A stretch of 64,000 bases of DNA from Streptomyces flavochromogenes (GTDB lineage Bacteria > Actinomycetota > Actinomycetes > Streptomycetales > Streptomycetaceae). Each line of letters begins with the position of its first letter. Position 1 is the stretch's first letter. The stretch covers positions 310,001-374,000 of the forward strand of contig NZ_JNZO01000006.1 in NCBI RefSeq assembly GCF_000717595.1. The letters are read 5' to 3'. Of the stretch, positions 1 through 7,524 are shown piece after piece. The notes under the pieces are model-generated. The model made no database searches. It had not been told where the DNA came from and saw nothing but the letters and a program-made list of their open reading frames with translations. A program made the position numbers and the translations under genes.

Positions 1-14
1 GGAGCCGCTCACCC

Positions 15-1268
15 ATGGCCGAGCACGCCGATCACACCGCCCAGCCGACGACGCACCCCGCCTACCCCGTGGGCCTGCGCCTGGCCGGCCGCCGCGTAGT
101 CGTCCTCGGCGGCGGGCAGGTCGCCCAGCGCCGGCTCCCCGCCCTGATCGCCGCGGGTGCCGACATCACGCTGATCTCCCCCTCCGCGACCCCCTCGGTC
201 GAGGCGATGGCCGAGGCCGGAGAGATCACCTGGACCAAGCGGCGGTACGAGGACGGCGACCTCGCCGACGCCTGGTACGCCCTGGTCGCCACGACCGATC
301 CGGCCTCGAACGCCGCCGCCTCCGCGGAGGCCGAGCGCACCAGGACCTGGTGCGTGCGCTCCGACGACGCCGAGGCGGCCACGGCCTGGACTCCGGCGAC
401 GGGCCGCAGCGAGGGCGTGACCGTCGCGGTGCTCACCGGCCACGACCCGCGCCGCTCCGCCACCGTGCGCGACGCGATCGTCGAGGGTCTGCGGGACGGC
501 TCGATCGCGGCCCCGCAGCACCGTGCGCGTACCCCCTTCGTCGCGCTGGTCGGCGGCGGCCCCGGCGACCCGGACCTGATCACGGTGCGCGGCCGCCGGC
601 TGCTCGCCGAGGCGGACGTGGTCATCGCCGACCGCCTGGGCCCGCGCGACCTGCTGGACGAACTGCCCCCGCACGTCGAGGTGATCGACGCCGCGAAGAT
701 CCCGTACGGCCGGTTCATGGCCCAGGAGGCCATCAACAACGCGCTGATCGAGCACGCGAAGGCCGGCAGGTCGGTCGTACGTCTGAAGGGCGGCGACCCG
801 TTCGTCTTCGGGCGGGGCATGGAGGAGGCGCAGGCGCTCGCCGTCGAGGGCATCGCCTGCACGGTGGTGCCGGGCATCTCCAGCTCGATCTCGGTCCCGG
901 GCGCGGCGGGCATCCCGGTGACGCACCGGGGCGTGGCACACGAGTTCACTGTGGTGAGCGGGCACGTGGCCCCGGAAGACCCGCGTTCGCTGGTCGACTG
1001 GGCGTCGCTCGCGAAGCTCACGGGGACGCTCGTGATCCTGATGGGCGTGGACAAGATCGGGAAGATCGCCGAGGCGCTCATCGCCCACGGCAAGAACCCG
1101 GAGACTCCGCTCGCCCTGGTCCAGGAGGGCACGACGGCCTCGCAGCGCCGGGTGGACGCGACGCTGGCGACGGTGGCGGAGACGGTGCGGACGCAAGAGG
1201 TCCGCCCGCCGGCGGTCATCGTGATCGGTGACGTCGTGGCGGAAGGCCCGGACCGCCTGGTCATGTAG
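15..1268 (+). CDS. cobA: Uroporphyrinogen-III C-methyltransferase / siroheme synthase (CysG-type fusion)
   Basis: A 417-residue two-part enzyme. The N-terminal ~150 residues resemble the precorrin-2 dehydrogenase/ferrochelatase module, with a dinucleotide-binding GGGQVAQRRL stretch near residues 34-43. Residues ~178-400 are a SAM-dependent uroporphyrinogen-III methyltransferase, with GGGPGDPDLITVRG, the GRGMEEAQAL segment and the PGISSSISVPGAAGIPVTHR region. It should methylate uroporphyrinogen III to precorrin-2, feeding siroheme or cobalamin. The ATG follows a GGAG at the very window edge, about ten bases upstream. The N-terminal module looks shorter than in enterobacterial CysG, so the dehydrogenase activity is inferred rather than certain. 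Confidence 0.93.
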   Translation: MAEHADHTAQPTTHPAYPVGLRLAGRRVVVLGGGQVAQRRLPALIAAGADITLISPSATPSVEAMAEAGEITWTKRRYEDGDLADAWYALVATTDPASNAAASAEAERTRTWCVRSDDAEAATAWTPATGRSEGVTVAVLTGHDPRRSATVRDAIVEGLRDGSIAAPQHRARTPFVALVGGGPGDPDLITVRGRRLLAEADVVIADRLGPRDLLDELPPHVEVIDAAKIPYGRFMAQEAINNALIEHAKAGRSVVRLKGGDPFVFGRGMEEAQALAVEGIACTVVPGISSSISVPGAAGIPVTHRGVAHEFTVVSGHVAPEDPRSLVDWASLAKLTGTLVILMGVDKIGKIAEALIAHGKNPETPLALVQEGTTASQRRVDATLATVAETVRTQEVRPPAVIVIGDVVAEGPDRLVM

Positions 1269-1341
1269 CACCGCTCGGGAGCGGGCGACGCACAGCCGCA
1301 CACACATTGGCACCACACCCCGGACAAGGCAGTATCACCTC

Positions 1342-2160
1342 GTGGCCGAACTCATCACGATCGACGACCCCGACGACCCGCGCCTGCGCGACTACACCGG
1401 TCTGACCGATGTCGAACTCCGCCGCAGAAGGGAACCGGCCGAGGGCCTGTTCATCGCGGAGGGCGAGAAGGTCATCCGCCGGGCGCGGCAGGCGGGGTAC
1501 GAGATGCGGTCGATGCTGCTCTCCGCCAAGTGGGTCGATGCGATGCGCGACGTCATCGACGAGGTCCCCGCACCGGTGTACGCGATCCAGCCGGACCTCG
1601 CGGAGCGCGTCACCGGCTACCACGTGCACCGGGGCGCCCTCGCCTCGATGCAGCGCAAGCCGCTCCCGGACGCCGCCGAGCTGCTCGGCGCCGCCCGCCG
1701 GGTGGTCGTGATGGAGTCGGTGAACGACCACACCAACATCGGCGCGATCTTCCGCAGCGCCGCGGCGCTCGGCATGGACGCGGTGCTGCTGTCGCCGGAC
1801 TGTGCGGATCCGCTGTACCGGCGCTCGGTGAAGGTGTCGATGGGTGCGGTGTTCTCCGTGCCGTACGCCCGGCTCGACACCTGGCCGCGGGGCCTGGAGA
1901 CGGTTCGGGAGGCGGGCTTCAAGCTTCTTGCGCTGACGCCGGCGGAGAAGGCGATGTCGATCGACGAGGCCGCCCCGCACCGTATGGAGCGCGTGGCCCT
2001 GATGCTGGGCGCGGAGGGCGACGGTCTCTCCACGCAGGCGCTGCGGGCCGCGGACGAGTGGGTCCGCATCCCGATGGCCCACGGCGTCGACTCGCTGAAC
2101 GTGGGCGCGGCGGCGGCGGTGGCGTTCTACGCGGTGGCGACGGGCCGCCCGGAGTCCTGA
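1342..2160 (+). CDS. TrmH-family (SpoU-type) RNA 2'-O-methyltransferase
   Basis: A 272-residue protein read from the GTG at 1342; the longer frame upstream lacks family similarity. The N-terminus (LRDYTGLTDVELRRRREP, then FIAEGEKVIRRA) is the substrate-binding part of this family. The C-terminal ~150 residues carry the knotted SpoU fold with motifs ESVNDHTNIGAIFRSAAA, LMLGAEGDGLS and IPMAHGVDSLNVGAAAA, which bind SAM. It should methylate a ribose in rRNA or tRNA; the exact site cannot be read from sequence. The ribosome-binding site is weak. It lies 73 bases after cobA and ends at a strong hairpin facing the convergent kinase gene. Confidence 0.92.
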   Translation: MAELITIDDPDDPRLRDYTGLTDVELRRRREPAEGLFIAEGEKVIRRARQAGYEMRSMLLSAKWVDAMRDVIDEVPAPVYAIQPDLAERVTGYHVHRGALASMQRKPLPDAAELLGAARRVVVMESVNDHTNIGAIFRSAAALGMDAVLLSPDCADPLYRRSVKVSMGAVFSVPYARLDTWPRGLETVREAGFKLLALTPAEKAMSIDEAAPHRMERVALMLGAEGDGLSTQALRAADEWVRIPMAHGVDSLNVGAAAAVAFYAVATGRPES

Positions 2161-2166
2161 GAGCGG

Positions 2167-2191
2167 GCGCCGGGCCCACCGGGCCCGGCGC
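2167..2191. terminator. Hairpin terminator between convergent trmH-like and kinase genes
   Basis: A perfect 11-bp inverted repeat, 2167-2177 pairing with 2181-2191 around a 3-nt loop, lies 7 bases after the methyltransferase stop. No U-run follows, which is normal for Streptomyces. It could serve both converging genes. Confidence 0.65.
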
Positions 2192-2287
2192 GGAACCCGT
2201 CATCCGCTCACCGGCTCCGCCGCGGTACGCCCCCGGCCGAGCCCCAGCTCCGGCGCAGCCCCGGGCCCAGGCCCCGCCCTCGGAGAT

Positions 2288-3496
2288 CTACCCCTGAAGG
2301 GCCTGTGCGGCGGCGATGCCCAGGGCCACCACCAGCGTCACCACCACGAAGACGAAGAGCCGCTGGCGCAGCAGCCGCGGGTTGGCGGGCCGGCGGCCCG
2401 TGGACGTCGACCGCGCACCCGGCCGGGTCGCGGGTCGGCCACCGGTCCGGGGCCCGGCGGAGGGCCGGGACGACGGCCCGGGCCCACGTCCGCCGCGATC
2501 CCGCTCCGCACCGCGCTCGGTGCCACGATCCGCACCGCGCTCCGCACTCCGTTCAGCGCCCCGCTCCGGCCCACGACCGGGCACGTCCCGCTCGGTGTAG
2601 CGCTCGGTCGGACGGAGGGTGTTGCGTTCCTCGGTGCGTTCCCGCTGCACGGGCGGCCGTGAGACCGGCAGCCCCTGCGCCTCGCGCGCCGCGATCTCCT
2701 TGAGCCGCATCGACAGCTGAAGGGTGCTGGGACGGTCCTCGGGGTCCTTCGCGAGACAGGCCCGGATGAGCGGTGCCAGCGCGTCCGGCACGCCGTGCAG
2801 CTGCGGCTCCTCGTGCACGACCCGGTAGAGCATGACCTCGGAACTGCCGTGCCCGAAGGGTGAGTCGGCCATCGCCGCGTACGCCAGCGTGGCACCGAGC
2901 GAGAACACGTCGGTGGCGGGGGTGACGGCCGCGCCGCGCACCTGCTCGGGGGCGAGGAAGCCGGGGGAGCCGACGGCGGTACCGACATGGGTCAGGGTGC
3001 TGGCCCCGGTGGCCCAGGCGATGCCGAAGTCGATGATCCGGGGGCCCTTGGGGGAGAGCAGGATGTTCGAGGGCTTGAGGTCCCGGTGCACGACCCCTGC
3101 CTCGTGGACGGCGACGAGGCCTTCCGAGAGCGCGGCCCCGATCGAGGCCACGTCGGCGGCGCGCAGCGAGCCCTCCTCGGCGACCCGGTCGTGCAGCGAG
3201 GGACCGGGCACGTACTGGGTGGCGAACCAGGGGCGCTCGGCCTCCAGGTCGGCGGCGACGAGCCGGGCCGTACAGCCGCCGCGGATCCGCCGGGCGGCCG
3301 AGACCTCACGGGCGAACCGGGACCGGAACTCCTGGTCCTCGGCGAGATCGGGCCGGATCACCTTGAGCGCCACCCGCTGGCCGCGCCGGTCGGACCCCAA
3401 GTACACGACGCCCATTCCGCCGGCCCCCAGCCTGCGGTGGAGCCGGAACGACCCGACGATCCGCGGATCCTCGCGCCGGAGCCGCATCATCGCCAT
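2288..3496 (-). CDS. Membrane-anchored Ser/Thr protein kinase (Hanks type, no PASTA domain)
   Basis: A 402-residue kinase. The start is the ATG at 3496, chosen because a GAGGGG sits about six bases upstream; a longer reading begins at 3526. Kinase landmarks in order are the glycine loop GAGGMGVVYLG (~24-34), the lysine in VALKVI, catalytic HRDLKPSNILL (~135), DFG (~153) and the APEQV segment. All catalytic residues are present, so it should be active. Residues ~295-335 are an Arg/Glu-rich run of ER-G-x-ER type repeats. One transmembrane helix ends the protein (~378-400) with only a few residues outside. It therefore lacks an extracellular sensor, and input is probably internal or lateral. Confidence 0.93.
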   Translation of the reverse strand: MAMMRLRREDPRIVGSFRLHRRLGAGGMGVVYLGSDRRGQRVALKVIRPDLAEDQEFRSRFAREVSAARRIRGGCTARLVAADLEAERPWFATQYVPGPSLHDRVAEEGSLRAADVASIGAALSEGLVAVHEAGVVHRDLKPSNILLSPKGPRIIDFGIAWATGASTLTHVGTAVGSPGFLAPEQVRGAAVTPATDVFSLGATLAYAAMADSPFGHGSSEVMLYRVVHEEPQLHGVPDALAPLIRACLAKDPEDRPSTLQLSMRLKEIAAREAQGLPVSRPPVQRERTEERNTLRPTERYTERDVPGRGPERGAERSAERGADRGTERGAERDRGGRGPGPSSRPSAGPRTGGRPATRPGARSTSTGRRPANPRLLRQRLFVFVVVTLVVALGIAAAQALQG

Positions 3497-4008
3497 GTCC
3501 GTCCCCTCGTCCGTTCGACGTGGCACAGCTTACGTAGTGGCGCCCGCACGCGCTCATAGGCCGCGCCCTCGCACCCGGATCGATTGTCAGTGCTGAGGGG
3601 TACGCGGGAGGAATGTGCGCCTCCGGCGGACACCCCAACCACCCACCCCGCCAACCCAGTTGACGATCCACCGAGGGTGGGCTCCGCGTGCCCCGTGAGG
3701 CTCTCCCGACCCTCTCCGACCAGGGCGTTCGCGCGACGATCGGGGAAGTGAGCGAAGTCACGCCCCGACCGCCCCTCCACCGGCCCGTCCGGAACCCCTC
3801 AGGGAAGACCCCGGGTTCCGCGCCCCTGTCTCCACCCAGGGGAGTACGCCGTACGGCCGGGCGTCATCCTCCGGGAGGCCCGCAAGTCGGTACGCGGGCA
3901 TGACGTCCGGGCGGCCCCGGCTCCCTAATGTTGATGTCAAGCGGCGGGTGCAGCACTCGTCCCCCGAGGTCAAGCACCCGCCGCGCCAGACACGACAGGA
4001 GAGGAACC
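3497..4008. other. 512-bp divergent intergenic region
   Basis: This separates the minus-strand kinase from the plus-strand small membrane protein. I see no convincing gene: the short frames here have poor ribosome sites and no coding bias. It must hold two divergent promoters. A possible -10 TAATGT for the rightward gene is at 3926-3931, with no recognisable -35. The only clear structure is the inverted repeat listed separately. Confidence 0.5.
3941..3984 (+). repeat. Inverted repeat in the leader of the 55-residue membrane protein gene
   Basis: Arms GCGGCGGGTGC (3941-3951) and GCACCCGCCGC (3974-3984) are perfectly complementary over 11 bases around a 22-nt loop. If the TAATGT at 3926-3931 is the -10 element, transcription would begin near 3938 and this hairpin would sit at the extreme 5' end of the mRNA, leaving the ribosome-binding site at 3997-4004 free. 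Confidence 0.6.
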
Positions 4009-4176
4009 ATGGCTTTCACGGCATTGCGGACGAGCACCCAGCCTTCGAGCCGGCGCCACCCGCTGGTGGCCACCGCCATGGTCCTCCCTCTCGCGGCCCT
4101 GCTCGTGGTCGTCTTCGGCGGCTGGGACGCAGTGGTCACACAGGCGTCGTCCGTGGGCGTGATGCTGGGGCGCTGA
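4009..4176 (+). CDS. Small single-span membrane protein, function unknown
   Basis: A 55-residue protein with a basic N-terminus (about residues 1-20 include several Arg and one His) followed by a hydrophobic helix (ATAMVLPLAALLVVVFGGW, ~22-40) and a short polar tail ending VGVMLGR. The ATG is supported by a very good AGGAGAGG at 3997-4004, four bases upstream. The topology could be a signal-anchor. It stands alone with its own leader hairpin and two downstream hairpins, so it is probably a monocistronic, well-expressed message. I do not recognise a family with a known role. Confidence 0.8.
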   Translation: MAFTALRTSTQPSSRRHPLVATAMVLPLAALLVVVFGGWDAVVTQASSVGVMLGR

Positions 4177-4187
4177 TCAGCGCCCCG

Positions 4188-4294
4188 GACCCGGGAGAGC
4201 GGCCCGGGTCGGGACATCCGGCCTTCAACCCCGTGGGGACGGGGGTGCGGCGGACGGCAGCGTGGGGCCGGTCAGCTGGGGAGCTGACCGGCCC
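4188..4294 (+). terminator. Two successive hairpins after the small membrane protein gene
   Basis: The first pairs 4188-4195 with 4203-4210 (8 bp). The second is a perfect 13-bp stem, 4265-4277 with 4282-4294, around a GGGG loop. The second is the stronger terminator candidate and lies just before the phosphotransferase gene. Confidence 0.6.
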
Positions 4295-4325
4295 TCGCGC
4301 GTCCCCGCCCCGTACGCTCGCCCCC

Positions 4326-5312
4326 GTGGACTTCCCCGACCGGCCCCTCCTCGACGGCCTCGCCGCTTACGCGCGCACCGCCGCCCACCGCCCCGGCACG
4401 CCCTGCCACTGCGCGGGCGGCCACGTCCGTGTGCTGGCGGACCGGGACGACGGCACGGTCGTACGGCACGGGCGACTGGTCGCGAAGGCGCACGCCGCCG
4501 GCACCGACCCCGAGGCCCACCGGGCGCGGATCGCGCTCGCCGCCCACCCGGACGTCCGCGAGGTCTTCCTCCCGCCGCTCCCGATGTCCACGCCCGGCGA
4601 ACTCGACGGCCGGCCGGTCAGCGTGTGGCCGTACGGCTCGCCCGTCGACCCTGCGGACCCCGACGCCGCCCCGTGGGAGGAGGCCGCGACGCTCCTCGCC
4701 CGCCTCCATCGCACCCCACCGCCCGCGGGGGCGGCCGCCCGGCTTCCCGAGATGAGGGCTCCCGCCAAAGCGGCCCTCGCGGTGGACCGGATGTGCCGCA
4801 CGGCACCGGACCACCCGGCCGCCACGACCGTCCTGGCCGCCTGGCGGTCGATCCCCGGCCGCGTCGCACCGGACGGCCCCCGCCTCCTCTGCCACGGCGA
4901 CTTCCACCTGGGGCAACTGGTCCGGGACGCCGAGCCCGTGGAGTCTCCCGGTACGCCCCCGCCCGTCCGCGCCCCCTGGCGGCTGATCGACATGGACGAC
5001 GCCGGTCTCGGCGACCCCGCGTGGGATCTGGCCCGCCCCGCAGCCTGGTTCGCGGCCGGCATCCTGCCCCCGGAGATCTGGTCCCGCTTCCTGGGCGCGT
5101 ACCAGGAGGCGGGCGGCCCGGCCGTGGGGGCGGATCCGTGGGTCCAACTCGACGTGCCCGCCCGTGCCCTGACGGTCCAGACCGCGGCGCTCGCCGTCGC
5201 CAAGTCGACGGTCGAGGGCCGGCCGCTCGACGAGGTCGAGGACGTGATGATCGACACCTGCGCCCGTATCGCCGGGCATCGAACCGACTCGGCCGCTACG
5301 GCGTCCACGTAA
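4326..5312 (+). CDS. Aminoglycoside-phosphotransferase/choline-kinase-fold protein
   Basis: A 328-residue protein from the GTG at 4326; sequence upstream in frame is not family-like. The catalytic loop LLCHGDFHLGQL (~residue 190) and the metal-binding segment LIDMDDAGLGDPAWDLARP (~220) match the APH/maltokinase fold, where Asp in HGDxH is the catalytic base and the second Asp binds Mg-ATP. The Asn usual five residues after the base is Gln here, a known variation. The substrate cannot be told; a small-molecule or sugar kinase is likelier than drug resistance, given the core-genome context. It ends 46 bases before the zinc-ribbon gene and may be cotranscribed with it. Confidence 0.85.
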   Translation: MDFPDRPLLDGLAAYARTAAHRPGTPCHCAGGHVRVLADRDDGTVVRHGRLVAKAHAAGTDPEAHRARIALAAHPDVREVFLPPLPMSTPGELDGRPVSVWPYGSPVDPADPDAAPWEEAATLLARLHRTPPPAGAAARLPEMRAPAKAALAVDRMCRTAPDHPAATTVLAAWRSIPGRVAPDGPRLLCHGDFHLGQLVRDAEPVESPGTPPPVRAPWRLIDMDDAGLGDPAWDLARPAAWFAAGILPPEIWSRFLGAYQEAGGPAVGADPWVQLDVPARALTVQTAALAVAKSTVEGRPLDEVEDVMIDTCARIAGHRTDSAATAST

Positions 5313-5358
5313 GGTGAAGCCACCATTCGAACGGCGAAGTCAGGGAGTTGAGCCGACC

Positions 5359-5649
5359 ATGCAGTGTCCCAAGTGCCATGCGGCCATGCACACGTACAAC
5401 CGCAACGGCGTCCAGATCGAGCAGTGCAGCGGCTGCCGCGGGATATTCCTGGACTACGGCGAGCTGGAGGCCCTGACCCGCCTGGAGTCCCAGTGGGTCC
5501 AGCAGGCCCCGCCCGCCCCGCCGGCCCCGCAGGCCTACCCGGCCGCGCAGCCCGCCGCCCCCGCGTGGGGTGCCCCGCACCACGGCGGTCACCACGGCGG
5601 CGGTCACTACCGTCAGCGTGGTTTCGGCCGGATGCTCTTCTCCTCCTGA
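5359..5649 (+). CDS. TFIIB-type zinc-ribbon protein with His-rich tail
   Basis: A 96-residue protein. It starts MQCPKCHAAMHTYNRNGVQIEQCSGCRGIFLD, giving two CxxC knuckles of the zf-TFIIB family and the typical GIFLDYGELEAL segment. The second half is Pro/Ala-rich and then His/Gly-rich (HHGGHHGGGHY), ending RGFGRMLFSS. Start at the ATG at 5359 puts the first CxxC at residues 3-6; a GGGAG lies about eleven bases upstream. A longer in-frame start at 5314 is less likely. Function is unknown; the family is common beside metal or redox genes. The His tail could bind additional metal. Confidence 0.85.
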   Translation: MQCPKCHAAMHTYNRNGVQIEQCSGCRGIFLDYGELEALTRLESQWVQQAPPAPPAPQAYPAAQPAAPAWGAPHHGGHHGGGHYRQRGFGRMLFSS

Positions 5650-5654
5650 CAAGG

Positions 5655-5677
5655 GTGCACCGGGTCTCCCGGTGCAC
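5655..5677 (+). terminator. Hairpin after zinc-ribbon gene
   Basis: A perfect 10-bp stem, 5655-5664 with 5668-5677, and a 3-nt loop, six bases after the stop codon. Confidence 0.55.
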
Positions 5678-5701
5678 GACGAGTCTCCTCGTACGTGAAG
5701 A

Positions 5702-5732
5702 AGCCCCCGTCCGCGAGATGCGGCCGGGGGCT
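5702..5732 (-). terminator. Terminator of the tRNA cluster
   Basis: A 13-bp stem with one mismatch (5702-5714 with 5720-5732) lies directly downstream, on the minus strand, of the last tRNA-Val CCA end. It faces the hairpin of the convergent zinc-ribbon gene. Confidence 0.6.
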
Positions 5733-5738
5733 CTTCGG

Positions 5739-5813
5739 TGGTGCGCGATACTGGGATTGAACCAGTGACCTCTTCCGTGTCAGGGAAGCGCTCTCCCGCT
5801 GAGCTAATCGCGC
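5739..5813 (-). tRNA. tRNA-Val(GAC), third copy, CCA encoded
   Basis: Reading the minus strand, the acceptor stem GCGCGAT pairs with ATCGCGC, the anticodon arm CTTCC..GGAAG encloses GAC, and the T arm contains GGTTCAATCC. The 3' CCA is encoded at 5739-5741. This is the last tRNA of a Gly-Cys-Val-Val-Val unit. Confidence 0.97.
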
Positions 5814-5854
5814 GGGTGGTGCACACGGCGTACCCGAAGGCACTGCGTACTGCG

Positions 5855-5926
5855 TGCGCGATACTGGGATTGAACCAGTGACCTCTTCCGTGTCAGGGAA
5901 GCGCTCTCCCGCTGAGCTAATCGCGC
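5855..5926 (-). tRNA. tRNA-Val(GAC), second copy
   Basis: Identical over 72 nt to the flanking Val copies, with anticodon GAC. No CCA is encoded after the discriminator, so the tail must be added by nucleotidyltransferase. A 41-nt spacer separates it from the next copy. Confidence 0.97.
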
Positions 5927-5965
5927 GGGACGGTCCGTACGGACCGGATCTTCGGTTGTTCTGCG

Positions 5966-6037
5966 TGCGCGATACTGGGATTGAACCAGTGACCTCTTCC
6001 GTGTCAGGGAAGCGCTCTCCCGCTGAGCTAATCGCGC
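5966..6037 (-). tRNA. tRNA-Val(GAC), first copy
   Basis: Same 72-nt sequence as the other two Val copies, anticodon GAC, CCA not encoded. It begins only one base after the encoded CCA of tRNA-Cys, so release of the Cys 3' end and Val 5' end must be a coupled processing step. Confidence 0.97.
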
Positions 6038-6038
6038 T

Positions 6039-6112
6039 TGGAGGTGGAGACGGGATTTGAACCCGTGTAGACGGCTTTGCAGGCCGTTGCCTCGCCTCTC
6101 GGCCACTCCACC
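6039..6112 (-). tRNA. tRNA-Cys(GCA), CCA encoded
   Basis: On the minus strand, acceptor GGTGGAG pairs with CTCCACC, and the anticodon loop CTGCAAA gives GCA for cysteine. The T arm contains GGGTTCAAATCCC. CCA is encoded at 6039-6041. It sits between tRNA-Gly and the Val copies. Confidence 0.97.
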
Positions 6113-6151
6113 AGGAGTGAATACAGGGGTTCGGGAAGATCCCCCACATCG

Positions 6152-6224
6152 AGCGGACGACGAGATTCGAACTCGCGACCCTCACCTTGGCAAGGTGATG
6201 CTCTACCAACTGAGCCACGTCCGC
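6152..6224 (-). tRNA. tRNA-Gly(GCC)
   Basis: First gene of the cluster on the minus strand. Acceptor GCGGACG pairs with CGTCCGC, the anticodon stem-loop ACCTTGCCAAGGT gives GCC, and the T arm contains GAGTTCGAATCTC. CCA is not encoded. It lies ~40 nt downstream of the predicted promoter. Confidence 0.97.
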
Positions 6225-6266
6225 TTGTCGTTTCCGTTTCGCTTGCGCGTCCCGGCGACGTGTTGA

Positions 6267-6295
6267 ACTCTAGCGGATTCCTGGGCCAGCACAAA
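6267..6295 (-). promoter_or_regulatory. Predicted sigma-70-type promoter for the tRNA cluster
   Basis: Minus-strand hexamers TTTGTG (6295-6290) and TAGAGT (6272-6267) are 17 bases apart. That places a start near 6260, about 36 nt before tRNA-Gly. This is a reasonable match to the housekeeping consensus. Confidence 0.5.
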
Positions 6296-6456
6296 AACGC
6301 GTTTCCGCAGCGTGCTGACCTGCGCGCCGATCCGGGTGACCGGCGAGGCGTCCCGGAGGGTTCGCGCCACGTTCACTCGCCGTGTTCCCGAGGTGGCGGG
6401 GAGCCTCCTCCGCCGGTGCCCCGGTGTCCCTCCTCCGGCGGACCTAGACTCGATGC

Positions 6457-7524
6457 GTGTACGACCTTGCTCCGCTGGCCCGCTTCGGCGGCCTCCTCGC
6501 GACCGACCTCCGGGACGTCACCCACGACCCCGAAGCACTGGACTCCGCCGGCTTCTGGGCCGTATGCGCGGACTTCGAGGGGCGGCTGACCTGCGCCCGC
6601 TTCGGCGACGTGCGGGCCGACCCCGTCCCCGCGCCCGTCCCCGGCGGCTGGCGCGGCCCCGCCGCCGGGGACTGGACGTCCTCCCTCGACCGCGCCGCGT
6701 ACATCGCGGGCGTCCGGAGCGTGCGCGAGCACATCGCGCGCGGCGAGGTCTACCAGGCGAACCTCTGCCGGGTGCTGACCGCGCCGCTGCCGGACCCGGC
6801 CACCGCCGACGTCGACGCCCTCACCGCGCTCCTCGCCCGGGGCAACCCCGCCCCCTACGCCGGAACGATCCGGCTGCCCGCGCACGGCGTGGAGATCGCC
6901 ACCGCCTCCCCCGAGCTCTACCTCCGCAGGGAGGGGGCCCTGATCTCCTCGGGCCCCATCAAGGGGACCGGACGCACCGCCGCCGACCTCCTTCCCAAGG
7001 ACCACGCGGAGAACGTGATGATCGTCGACCTGGTCCGCAACGACCTGGGACGCGTCAGCGAGACCGGCTCCGTCGCCGTCCCCGCCCTCTGCGCGATCGA
7101 GGAGCACCCCGGCCTCGTCCACCTCGTCTCCACGGTCACCGGTCTGCTGCGCGAGGACGCCGGCTGGCCCGAGCTGCTCGACGCCACCTTCCCGCCCGGC
7201 TCGGTGACCGGCGCGCCCAAGTCCAGCGCGCTGCGGATCATCGAGGCCCTGGAGACCGCCCCCCGCGGCCCGTACTGCGGAGGCATCGGCTGGGTCGACG
7301 CCGACGCGGGCACGGCGCAGCTGGCCGTCGGCATAAGGACCTTCTGGATCGACCGCCCGGAGGGCGTACTCCGCTTCGGCACCGGCGCGGGGATCACCTG
7401 GGGCTCCGACCCGGAGCGCGAGTGGGAGGAGACCGAGCTGAAGGCGTCCCGGCTGGTCGCGATAGCGTCGGGCGCCTACGAGTCTGGCGCCCTTGAGGCG
7501 AGCGGAAAGGCGACTTCTCGATGA
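6457..7524 (+). CDS. pabB: Aminodeoxychorismate synthase component I-like (chorismate-binding enzyme)
   Basis: A 355-residue chorismate-binding domain protein beginning at GTG 6457. The C-terminal half has the family signatures PIKGTGRT, ENVMIVDLVRNDLGRV and FPPGSVTGAPKSSALRIIEALE, with the active-site Lys and metal-binding Glu regions intact. It lacks a fused glutamine amidotransferase, so a PabA partner must be encoded elsewhere. It overlaps the next gene by ATGA, an aminotransferase class IV protein, which argues for a two-step route chorismate to p-aminobenzoate for folate. Anthranilate or isochorismate activity is less likely because of that partner. The N-terminus is shorter than in E. 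coli PabB. Confidence 0.85.
   Translation: MYDLAPLARFGGLLATDLRDVTHDPEALDSAGFWAVCADFEGRLTCARFGDVRADPVPAPVPGGWRGPAAGDWTSSLDRAAYIAGVRSVREHIARGEVYQANLCRVLTAPLPDPATADVDALTALLARGNPAPYAGTIRLPAHGVEIATASPELYLRREGALISSGPIKGTGRTAADLLPKDHAENVMIVDLVRNDLGRVSETGSVAVPALCAIEEHPGLVHLVSTVTGLLREDAGWPELLDATFPPGSVTGAPKSSALRIIEALETAPRGPYCGGIGWVDADAGTAQLAVGIRTFWIDRPEGVLRFGTGAGITWGSDPEREWEETELKASRLVAIASGAYESGALEASGKATSR

Noticed and set aside
5739..6224. Integration site of a mobile element in the tRNA cluster
   Set aside because: No integrase, no truncated tRNA copy and no foreign-looking genes next to the cluster.
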